Shown piece after piece: positions 45,567 to 62,126 of a stretch of 64,000 nucleotides of DNA. The stretch is from assembly GCF_004798865.1 (NCBI RefSeq), contig NW_025336126.1, forward strand, positions 1,574,586-1,638,585, given 5' to 3'. Made by a program: the position numbers and the translations under genes. Each line of letters starts with the position of its first letter. Position 1 is the stretch's first letter. Under the pieces are notes generated by a model, which was given only the letters and a program-made list of their open reading frames with translations, searched no databases and was not told the DNA's origin. The stretch is from Varanus komodoensis (Eukaryota > Chordata > Lepidosauria > Squamata > Varanidae).

Positions 45567-48500
45567 CTACCATGAATGGCGTCGCTGGTGGTTCACGACA
45601 TGTGAGCGTCGCGTGAACCTCTTCCCACAGTAGGCGCACTGATGGGGCTTCTCTCCCGAGTGGATGAGCAGGTGCTTTGTGAGGGTTGTGTTCCGGTTGA
45701 AGCTGTTCCCACATTCTGGACACTGGTATGGCTTCTCGCCTGTGTGAATCCTTTCGTGCCTGATGAGGTCCCACTTCTTGCGGAACCGTTTCCCACACTC
45801 TTTACACAGGTGCCGCTTGGCTTCTGGGTCGGCCAGGATCCCTCCAAGCCCTCTGTCTTTGATCGCTCTCCCTGAGAGGCAGCTCCCCTTCGGCTGCCTC
45901 CCCAAGCCTCGTTCGCTTGCTTGCGATTTCCTAGGGTCGCCCTTTGCGAAAAAGGCCTCTCCTGGTCCTCCGTGAGATCTCCTGATTTGTTCTTCCATTG
46001 CAGGGTCTCCCTGGTGTGCATCCTTGTCTCCATCTCGGCTTACAAAGTTGCTTTCTGTTAGGCAAAAGAGGGAGAAAGCAAAGGCCCCACAGTTCAGCAG
46101 GGGAATACCTGCTTCATACATGGAAGTTCCCAGCCACCATCCCTGGCAATCCCAGTTTTATTTAAAATATTTCTAGACCACCTCTCAGGGCAGAATCCCT
46201 CCCAAGGCAGCTTGTAACAGTAAAATTCACGTAATAAGAACCAGGTACACTAATAAGGCAACAAAGATTTGTAAAACATGATTGCACTGCTATAATATAA
46301 TTACAACTCTGGGGCAGAATAGTCCAATAAAACATTTTCAAAGGAAGACTGGGGTAAAATAGGGGCTGCTTAAAATTCTCCCAAGATGGGGTCTGATCAA
46401 ACCCTGATGGGAACCCATTCGGGAAGTCTGGAGTCGTTACAGACAAGGCCTCTCTCTATTTGATCACCCTACTGCTCTGAAAGGTAGACAAGAAAGAAAG
46501 GCTCCTGTTAAAAGGATAAAGTAGATATTTTGTATGGCAGTTAAGCCTCAGGAGAGGCATTTAGAGTGGAGAGGGGGGCATAAAAGCCAGGCAACCAGCA
46601 ACACACAGGTCTGGAGTGGTAATGCATTTAGCTGATTCCATGAGGCCTGTGGCGAGCCCGGCCTGCTAAGCGTTTTCATGTCAAGAGGTTGCTTCACAGT
46701 CAAGGAAGAAAGCAGCGCTATGAATCCACTCAAAATCCTCACCAGGAGCAATCAGGCTCCTGCACGTCAGGGACTGATCCTGCAGACCCACCTTTCTGGG
46801 ACACTTCCTGGTTGTAGTTCTCTTGCAAGCCGGTATCCTCACTGTTAGCTTGTTTGGTCTCCCTGCGTGGATGTCTCTGTGTTGCCTCTGACAGAGCCTG
46901 ATCTGCAGCAGGGGAGTTTACAATCACCATCTCAATTGGCACCGTTATCTGAAACAATAACACGCAAAGGGAAATTAGTGGACCTGAGATGGGGCAAATG
47001 GGGTAAGACGCTTTTAGTGCAGGGCTTTGGCAATTTGGACTGCACAGAAACTAATGCTGGGTGTAGAACTCACATCCAAAGGTTAGCTTTCATGTCCTTA
47101 AAAAGTCAAGTTTCTAGGCCTTGTGGGACACAGAGAAGCATAAATTGTATGGACAGGTTGAATTGTATGGAGGAGGATACAGCTAGCAGTGGCCGTTGGT
47201 CATGATGATGGGTGTATAGTCCCTCCATTATGCAAGGCACAATTCCACTCCCTACGTGCTACGTGAGTGCCACTGTGCCCCCATCTTGCTTGGGAATGTC
47301 TCACAGGCGCCTGTTTGGCCACCAAGGGAATGCTGGAGTAGAGAGGCCTTTGGCCTGATCCAGCAGGGTCTCCGGTGGCTAAGTTCTCCATACAGATGTT
47401 GAGAGCGACAAAATAGCTGGCATCTGTGATGTGGCACTAGCTAGAGAATGGGCAGAATATGCAAACTGCATGGAGCTTTCTTAAACAGAGCAGAGATATA
47501 TGGAGGGATGCACGTCCCTTCACACATTTGTGAATGAACGTTGGTAGCCCTTGGGATCAAAGAAGTTATGCATCCCATAAAGACCTATTTTTAAAAAGGC
47601 ATCTTTTAGGACAGTCCTGATAAAAAGAAGAGTCTGCAAACCTGCTGGTCTGGTATGTTTACTCCTTGCAGAGATCCTTGGCAGCCATACTGAAGCAAGG
47701 CTATTCTTTCTGCTTGAGACCCTTCCCTGAGCAGAACCCAGGTTCCAGCTTGCAAAAGCAAGATGGCTTTCCCCATCGCCAGAAAATACCAGGACCGGGA
47801 AAAGCTCTTACCTGCTGGGCCCATCTCTCAGTCTCCTGCTGCTCCTGCAAGAACTCCTCAGCCAGGGCCACAGCCCGGTCACAGGACTGGGGCCCACGTT
47901 CCCTAATCCAGTCTTGCATGTCTTGTGGCAGGATAACCAGGAACTGCTCCAAAATGAGCAGGTCCACAATCTGCTCCTTGGTCTGGCTCTCGGGCTTCAG
48001 CCAGCGATGACAGAGCTCCTGCAGCCGCCGGCACGTCCCACGTGGCCCCTCAGCAGCCTGGTAGCAGAAATGCCTAAAGCCCTGGCGGTGAGCCTCTGCC
48101 GTAATATAGTCATCCAGCCTCAGAATGGCCACCTTCACCTTCCCGTAGTCCCCCTTGTCCTTGGGATCCAGGCTGAAGTAGGCCTGCTGGGCTTGCCCGC
48201 TGAGAATGGGCACGAGCCGAGCCACCCACTCTTCTCGAGGCCACTGGGAAGCATCCGCCATGCGCTCGAAGGTGGCCAGGCAGGCCTCGGTGCTGGCCCC
48301 TTGTGTCAGAGGCGGCAGCTGCAGGTCGTCCCATCCCGGCGTGCTCACGGGGACTGGGACCACCTCCAGCACCCGCTGCCACTGGCAGTCCCAGCTCCTC
48401 AGCGGCGCCTCTCCGAGCTCCTGCTTCACCCTGGCGGCAGAGCCCTCTCTGGCAGACTCCACAATGGCCCCCAGCTGGGCCACGCAGAGGCCCTTCCCGC

Positions 48501-48630
48501 CTCCTTCTCTCGTGCTGTCCTCCACCTGGCACTGGGCCTCCATCTTCACCTGAACCTCTGAGGGAAGCCCCAGATCCATCATTTCTCCTGGAGCAGTGGC
48601 CATTTTGTTTGCGTGTTGATGGCCAGCCAT
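45567..48630 (-). CDS. SCAN-domain C2H2 zinc-finger protein, 3 fingers
   Basis: A probable DNA-binding transcription factor that dimerises through its SCAN domain. Coding exons (minus): 48630-47812, 46948-46792, 46054-45567, joining in phase to 487 residues. N-terminal part: acidic with two sumoylation-type motifs, VKME (28-31) and VKQE (68-71). Residues about 113-180 resemble the N-terminal half of a Ty3-type capsid (ERMADASQWPREEWVARLV, then YGKVKVAIL). The SCAN domain follows at about 180-264: QGFRHFCYQ, CHRWLKPESQTKEQIVDLL, LEQFLVILPQDMQDWI. The last exon has three C2H2 fingers joined by HTGEKPYQC and HSGEKPHQC. No KRAB exon lies between. A probable acceptor (TTTCTCTTCAG) at 48666 starts the ATG exon. 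A further in-frame ATG is at codon 10. I cannot name a mammalian orthologue. Confidence 0.88.
46150..46430 (-). mobile_element. Diverged LINE 3' end, minus orientation
   Basis: 'tttaaaatatttctagacca' with 'cctctcagggcagaatccct' and 'cccaaggcagcttgtaacag' is the complement of a LINE 3' end. In the last intron of the 3-finger SCAN gene. Family uncertain (CR1 or L2). Confidence 0.4.
47285..47400 (+). mobile_element. CR1-like or SINE 3'-end fragment
   Basis: 'gctggagtagagaggccttt' then 'ggcctgatccagcagggtct' is a common reptile repeat end ('ggcctttggcctgatccagcagg'). In intron 1 of the 3-finger SCAN gene. Confidence 0.5.
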
Positions 48631-48665
48631 GTTGCTGGAACTTCTCTCCGCTTCAGCTGCTCCTG

Positions 48666-50929
48666 CTGAAGAGAAACACTCCGTTTCCGGGCTCTGGCCT
48701 GTGGTTAGAGGAATCTGTGGTAAGGCAGCGTAGGCATGGTTCTGTCAGAAAAATAGAACCCTGGTAGTTTTCTCAGCTCAGTGGGTGTTGCCTAGGGTTT
48801 TGCATCTTAAGACAGCAACCTTTAATTCCTAGGGACACCTTACAAGGCTTCTGTCCTCTAGCTGTAACACAACAAGGAAGATGCTATCCTCCTTTTTCAC
48901 CCCTGGCATGGAGACACAAGACTGGTTGTTAAGGATGCAGAAACCCCCAGAGAAAAAGGAGGAGGATGCAAGCCTGATAAGCCTATCTGCCCATCACCAA
49001 ATCTTGTTACCTATTATCACATCTTCGTCTCTGGTGCAGATGTAGCCACTGACTTACTGATGGTGCATGATTTTTGGCATGCAGACATGGGGGGATCTTT
49101 AAATGGGGTAGCAACCAGAGTTGTTATGCAAGCAGTTCACTATAGGAATGTTTAAATCTGGCTTAAAGCTGGGTCTGTGCCTGCTGCAAAATGTGATGGA
49201 AACAGGAGGAAAGAACTGACCAAATTTCATCAGATCGTAGGTGGGATACATGTTACCTCACTGCAAACAGAGAGCTCATGAATCAGGGAAAGTGGCATTG
49301 GTGTTCTGTTTGTGGGAAAGTCTTAATTTAGGGCCTCATTTAAAAATATCCCCCTGCTCTGTGGTTTGCAGTTGATTCTACTGCCACATTTTGCTTCATG
49401 TATAGTATCCTAGTTATTTCAGGAGTGTAATGCATGGACTGGGTGCTTTATAAAAATCAAGTGGAGAGTTCCTTGCCCCAAAGGGGTTACAGTCTAAAAA
49501 TAGGAGACACAGTGGAGGAAGGAAAAAGAAATAGGGCATGAGTAAACAGACTATGGTAGTAGGCAACATATAAATGAAAGCATGTATAAATAAATAAATA
49601 AATAAATTCAATGACACATTAACTCAATTACAGTAAAGCACTGGGTTTAGGGACTTGTACCAAATGCTTCACGAAAAAGGAAGATTTTGAGAAGGGAGTT
49701 TAATGAAGAGAGTAACAGCACAGCACTTATGCAATGCAAGTTGTGGCATTACAGGACAACCGAGGAGAAGGACTGGAAGCTTTTGGGAAGAAAATCTTTG
49801 GGACAGCCAAAAGCAATGGCACTGGGCAAGCAAAGGAGACATTATTATTAGTATTGCTCCTACATTCTAATGTTAGCTACCCCCCCCCTCCCGCCACAGG
49901 AGATTCCAGCTTAATAGGCACCATACAAAAAGGGAAAAGGAACACCAGCAAATAAAGTTACGGATTCTCCCTAAATTAACAGCATATTATAAGGAGCAGC
50001 TGGAATTGGCTCTGGGAGGGAAGGGGCGAAGCGAGCTGCAGGTCGTCCCAGCTGAGCCGATGGAGCGAGCGGGCCGGCCGTTTCGCTGCTCCCTCGGACA
50101 CGGGCAGGTAGATGGGCCGGTGCTGGCAGGGGAGGAGTCAAGCAGGAAGGTACCCCCAGCCGAGCCAATGGAAAGGGCCATCTCACCTTTCGTTCTAACG
50201 CAGCCAGGCCTGAGAGCTACCCATGCAGTAGAATGCAGCGGAAGAATGGACCGTACCACTTCAGGCGGATGATGGGGTGAGTGAAGAATCATGTGTTTCA
50301 GCGCTTCTCCTAGGTAGAAAAATCTCTGAAAGTAGAAAGCTAGTTCAACAGGAAGCGAGCGCTGGGCTACACCCTTTTCTCCCCGACGTGTCTTTTTTGG
50401 TTTGTTTTTAACTTGCGAATGAGAAACGGGGGAAAAAATTAAAAATGGCATCCTCTAAGAATAGTACAACCCTTTCGACTGCATCAGGATTCTACCATCT
50501 CCTTCTGCTGCACGTATAGAGTCCACTCTGAATGCACGTTATAGTATCGAAAGAGCCCGTTTCTCTCAAACAGGTGCTCGTCCAGATGGGTTGGACTACA
50601 ACTCCCAGCATCCTCCGCCAGAGGATGCTGGGGGTTGTAGTCCAACCCATCTGGACGAGCACCAGCTTAGGGTGGTGGCTTCCAAATCTAGGAAGAAAGC
50701 ACGTGCAATTGGTAGTGCCAGCCGGAGACCAACTGCAAGTGGACCCCTCCTCCAAACAGAGTTGCCCACCCACGGTCGCAAAGAGGACCAGCCTAAAACT
50801 CCTGAGCGTAATGGACCACGTGGCTTTGGGAAGGGGGAACCCGGAGCTCTTCCAGCCCTTTCTCAGCTTTCCTTGCCATTTCCCACCAACCTTCTCCCAT
50901 CCCGCCAAGTGCACCCAAAGCTCACTTAC
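48666..50929 (-). other. Probable 5' intron of the 3-finger SCAN gene
   Basis: Bounded by the donor CCAGG/GTAAGT at 50930/50929 and the acceptor at 48666. It contains an old repeat at 49440-49620 with an (aaat)n tail, a GC-rich stretch with an internal direct duplication (50038-50185) and the hairpin element at 50573-50663. Confidence 0.45.
50573..50663. mobile_element. Near-perfect 91-bp hairpin element
   Basis: Two 43-bp arms (50573-50615 and 50621-50663) are reverse complements with a single mismatch and a 5-nt loop. The arms include 'ccagatgggttggactacaa' and 'ctcccagcatcctc'. This is the youngest copy of a family with at least ten decayed copies in the window. It codes for nothing and fits a foldback MITE-like element. 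Confidence 0.85.
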
Positions 50930-51080
50930 CCTGGGCAGCCGCTCCTGCTTTGATTTGCTGGGCTGGGGTAATCAAACCAAAGCCCACCTTCCACTGCTTT
51001 CCCGCTTCGGGCGGCGCGGGAAAGCGTGCGGCAGTAGCATTTTCCGTCGCTCCCTAACCTTGGCTATTTCGGAGCCTCTC
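50930..51080 (-). promoter_or_regulatory. Probable promoter and non-coding exon 1 of the 3-finger SCAN gene
   Basis: A CpG-rich block with 'gggcggcgcgggaaagcg' (E2F-like GGCGCGGGAAA, about 51012-51022) precedes, on the minus strand, a perfect donor CCAGG/GTAAGT at 50930. The next minus-strand acceptor in a suitable place is 48666. This suggests a non-coding first exon about 100 nt long. Confidence 0.45.
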
Positions 51081-51344
51081 TAGGATTATGGTTGGCGTTT
51101 TGATTTTTTAACCCCTTTGGAGCATTTCAGTCTATGCTGAAACCTGCCAAGAAACTAGTCCTTCGGTGCAGCAAAAATGGCACTAAGAAACCTATAACAA
51201 GACTAGAGCGGAAAGAAAATCAGGGTACACCAGTAGATTTCTGGGTGATTCTCAGTAACTCAGCAAGCAAGGAAGGAGAGGAGAGGGCAAGTTCTGGCTC
51301 TCAAGAGTGAGAACTTTCAAAAGCCAGAGGCTGAGGAACATAGT

Positions 51345-51800
51345 CATGGGGCACGATCCACCAGGGTTCAGAGGAGGGCAACAAAGATGATCCAGGGTCT
51401 GGAAACAAAGCCCTAATAGGAGAGACTGAGAGAAGTGGGCATATTTAGCTTCGAGACGAGAAGACTGAGGAGGGAATATGACAGCACTCTACAAGTACCT
51501 GCAAGGCACAAAGAGGAAGGTCAAGATCTGTTCTCACTCATTCCAGAGTGTAGGACATGGAACAATGAACTTCAGCAGCAGCAAACCAGATTCATGCAAG
51601 ATGTCAGAAAACATTTCCTAGCTGTCAGAGCAATATTGCAGTTGCTTAGAGTGGTTGTGGGCTCTCCCACTCTAGAGGCATTCAAAACTGGACAGCCATC
51701 TGAATGGCATGGTGTACCTTGGCATCCCGCACCAGCAGGGGGTTGGATCCGACGGCCTTCTTGGCTCCTTCCAGTTCTACTATTCTATGATTCTGTGTGT
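51345..51800 (+). mobile_element. CR1 LINE 3' UTR, about 450 bp
   Basis: A classical CR1 end: 'ggttcagaggagggcaacaa', 'agatgatccagggtctgg', 'gagagactgagagaagtggg', 'gacgagaagactgagg', 'aacatttcctagctgtcaga', 'gcagggggttggatccgac' and 'ctactattctatgattctgt'. It is the longest CR1 copy here. 5'-truncated, plus strand, between the two SCAN genes. Confidence 0.88.
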
Positions 51801-53040
51801 TGAAGTAGCACTTTTAATGTGTGAAGGACCTTGCAATATTTATTTAGCATTTCATCCTTGTAGGTGAAATCTGTGGAGCTCCCAAAGGCACAGGACCCAA
51901 CAAGGCTTTGAACACAGAGAGCAAGATGAACTTGACCCAAGATGAGCATTCCAGGATCCTAGTTGTAATAAATCCTTAAGCACCCCAGTGCCTCTACGGC
52001 CTCCTTCCTGATCTTTCTTCATGGCAGGCTTTCCTTGGTGTCTCTTGCAATCGGCTCTCCTCTGGGGGCAGTCTGGCCAGCCCACTTGGTTGACAGGTTT
52101 TTTTTTAAACCCATCTCAACCTGTCAACATCCCATGATATTTTGAAGTGTTTTTTTGTGGGGGAATTTTCCTCACCTTAATTTCCTTTATATTTATATTG
52201 TTTTGTGTATTCAGAATTGACCCAAGGGTTCAACTTCCCATGGGTGTGCGCAGCACCTTCTGGACTGTATTTGAGCTCATGAAGACTTGAATTTGTGTCT
52301 CTGAATACATACAGAGTTCCTTTCTCTGGAACTGTGGAGAATTCTTCCAGGCAAGTTACCAGCAAGGACATGAAATTTTAAGTCATAGTGCTTCTTTTTT
52401 TTTAAAGAGAACATTAGTCCTGTTCTATCTCCAGAGAAATACAGGTGTAGAGTCACAGCCAGTTTGGTGAAGCTTTAAAAGGTTTATCAGCTGGTGGTAT
52501 GCCCTGTATATGACTGCTAAAGTACATCTGTGTCACTATCTAATATCAGTCATTCTTGCCTAACAGCATTTGCCTTGACTGGCAGCAGCAATTTGGCTCA
52601 CTCCTTTCAGTGGCCATATAAATTGACAACATATTTGACATACTACTTGTGTGCTGTTTGGTGCCCGCAAGATGAATGGTGCTTCCAGATGAAGCTTTTA
52701 ACATGAAATTCTTTTCTCTCATTCATGAAATTTTACAGGCGGACTAGAGAATGTTATCTTCCATGCTTAGCCTTACATATGTTTTCCACCTCTTCTAGCC
52801 TTTTTCCTGCTTCACTTCCTCTTTGTTCTAGCAACTCTGTTATGCCCATCTCTTTGTACAGGAATAATTATAAATCTTTTCTCACTGCAACTATTCCTGC
52901 CTTAAAACTTACAAAGGCATACCCTGCCCATTCCCTTACTAACAATGGTTACTCAGCCAAAAAGAAGCAAAAACAAACCAGATTCCAGTGTTGTGAGATA
53001 ATTTGGCCTTGGGCTCTGAAATGAAACAGGGAAGTGACAT
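51801..53040. other. Spacer without recognised gene
   Basis: No supported exon or named repeat. Open frames up to 99 codons are low-complexity Ser/Leu-rich translations. Confidence 0.4.
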
Positions 53041-53044
53041 GTAG

Positions 53045-53215
53045 AATTCTGTGAAGCCAACCATCTATTTATTGCAAATACATACTTCAAGCAACCAAAG
53101 ACTGTACATGTGGTCATCACCAGATGGCCAATACAAAAATCAAATAGATTATGTAATTGGAAGTAAGTGATGGAGAAGCTGTATTCTTACTGCCAAAACA
53201 AGACCAGTGTTCAGA
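53045..53215 (+). mobile_element. RTE-BovB LINE endonuclease fragment
   Basis: Conceptual translation gives FCEANHLFIANTYFKQPK followed by MWSSPDGQYKNQIDYVIGSK and then ILTAKTRP, the C-terminal part of the BovB apurinic-type endonuclease (compare 'SPDGQ.RNQIDYI'). About 170 bp survive, with no RT domain adjacent. Confidence 0.75.
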
Positions 53216-53865
53216 AACAAATGGTTTAAAAATTGTCTCAAGGAAGTTCTATTTCCACCCACCACGTTCTATTTCCACTAAAATCTTCATACAATATTGG
53301 AAGGAGCAGGTTCAAATCTGAATGCATCGTAATATTTAATGACATCCTATCCAGAACTCCAAGTCCAGTTATTGATATGTAATACTTCCAGAGACTCTTG
53401 GCTTTTTCCCTTTAAGAAAATTGGAATCAAACATTTTTGCCATTTAATAAGGTATTCTGTGGTAATTTAAATGGTAAAGTTTGGGAAAGAACACTATTTT
53501 AGGAGGAAAGGTCATTTTAACAGCAGCTGTTCTCCTTGGCCAAGCCAAGACTAGAGTATGACTGCAAGTCTTGCCTTATTTTATGCATAGCTGTATTATA
53601 AATCAATTTTTGAAGATTATTTAGATTTCTAGCAATAAAAATTTACTAGCCCACAAAATGTTTTATACTGGCCCACACATGCATGTGCAAATTGGTGCTT
53701 CCAGGCATATTTTCCAACTGGTGTATACACAGGCCCTCTGCTCTGGGGTGATTCCTGCACAGACTGGTGTTGGGAAAATTTAGATAAATCCTTATAAGAG
53801 AAGGTTGCTTATATGTGCCTTTATGATATAAAATCAAACCTGTGGTGTCCCTGCCTCTCTTTCAG

Positions 53866-54006
53866 AAAGAACCAGTCCCAAGCCAGACTTCTATGAGCTG
53901 TTCCTTTAAGACACTGGAACTCTCAGCTTGCCAGAGAGCCAAAGAAGGGGGGCACCTCAAGGAAAATGAACCCCTTTCTATGCTTGTGCTAACAGCAACA
54001 AAACTG
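53866..54006 (+). other. Exon-like open segment, unassigned
   Basis: Acceptor-like 'ctgcctctctttcag' ends at 53865 and a donor ACTG/GTAAGG follows 54006. The 141 bp between them is open in frame (47 codons, Lys/Glu/Ser-rich) and a multiple of three. It is on the plus strand, opposite to both flanking genes. It could be a non-coding RNA exon or chance. Confidence 0.2.
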
Positions 54007-54334
54007 GTAAGGGCATTTTCCTAGCAGTATTGCAATCATCCTAATTTATATATTCAAACCCACAGCCAAGACTGACAATCATCCATTACCTGATTTACAT
54101 GACAATCTCCTGTAATCAGTGCTATTGCATTACGTCCCCTCTGCAGATGTCTCATCCTTTTGACTGTGTTCCCATTATTTTGTCATCTGCCCTGCTGCTG
54201 TGTACAGTGACACAGAACCTATAAAGCACTCTGCATATGTTCGAAAAGCTTGTAGTTTGCTGTGCGGACTGCTACCCGGGAGCATGTTGTTGAAAGTAAC
54301 TGCAGGGGGCCTGGGTGATCTCTCCAATAAAACT

Positions 54335-54348
54335 GGGGGGGGGGGGGG
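54335..54348. repeat. Poly-G run of 14
   Basis: A pure G14 tract downstream of the 6-finger gene. A shorter G11 lies at 13272-13282. Confidence 0.9.
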
Positions 54349-54811
54349 CAAGGCATTCAGTCTGAGTGTTCATTCCCATCATTGGTTTTGAGGCTCTGTC
54401 ACTGGCAACCTGATCCAGCTCAGTGAGGCAGGGGACGGCAGGCAGCAGAAGCTCTGGGCTCTGTTCGAGGGCAGCATGTCTGCAGTTTTTGAAGTGCACA
54501 AGATGTTGATGCGCAAAAAGCACTGGAAGACAAGGGGACAGTATCGAAATGTTTTCACAACAGGTCTGCCCATGCCCAGAACAAAAGACTTTTACAGTAG
54601 GGGGGTGGGGAGACAAGCAAGGTGAACCTGGGCTACCCCACCCACTGGGCTTGTTTGCAGAAAAAACACTCAAGACCTCCTGTGCAGATCCACCGGAATT
54701 ATCTCCTGCAAGTAGCAAAAAGCAACAGCACAACCACCCATTTGTGGCAGAAGCTCCCATCAACACCAAAAAAAGTTCTGGCGTTTCCCTCCCAGATGGT
54801 TCCTGAAGGCA

Positions 54812-54817
54812 TTTATT
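54812..54817 (-). terminator. Polyadenylation signal of the SCAN-KRAB gene
   Basis: Minus-strand AATAAA about 530 nt beyond the stop at 55343, implying a 3' UTR of that length. Confidence 0.5.
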
Positions 54818-55342
54818 CCACTCCCACCCAGCATCTTTACTGGCTTCCTCTTTGCCGTCACACTGCAGTCATGCCCACCTCTTCACTCCGGAACAGCCAT
54901 GGATCTACTCCACTGCCCGGATTGCCGCTTCTGTATTACCTACAGGGTATTATGGACACACAGAGCAGGTGGGCAGGCCAAGAGTGAGTCAGTTCTTGAA
55001 GAATGGACCCTCCTTTAAAAAAAAGACCTACCAAAAGAGAAAGGTTGGGGTTGCGTGGCGATCAGCGGGAACGGAAGCCCACCCAGGCGTTTAGCATGGA
55101 ATCCTGAAGGAGCTTGGCCGGCTCGACCACGCAGTGGGGCAGCATCTGTGCACCTTCGCTTAGAAGTCAGTTCAACAGCGCCAGCAAAGTGGGCCCAGGA
55201 CCAGAGCCTGACACCCTCGCCACGACCCTTCCCCGCGCCCAGGCCCATGCTCCCCGTTTTCTGCCCACCCTTCCTATACATCTCCTCCCACGTGGCCATG
55301 CAGCTCCGCGGCCTTGGCGGAGGCGCCCCCTGCCGGCGAGAC

Positions 55343-62126
<6,784 letters not shown>

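Noticed and set aside
47914-48561. 215-codon plus-strand frame opposite the SCAN exon
   Set aside because: Antisense shadow of the extended-SCAN exon, which has clear family matches on the minus strand.
50492-51083. Overlapping 140- and 183-codon frames
   Set aside because: Both run across the hairpin element at 50573-50663 and a CpG-rich promoter-like region; the repeated motif in the translation is the palindrome itself.
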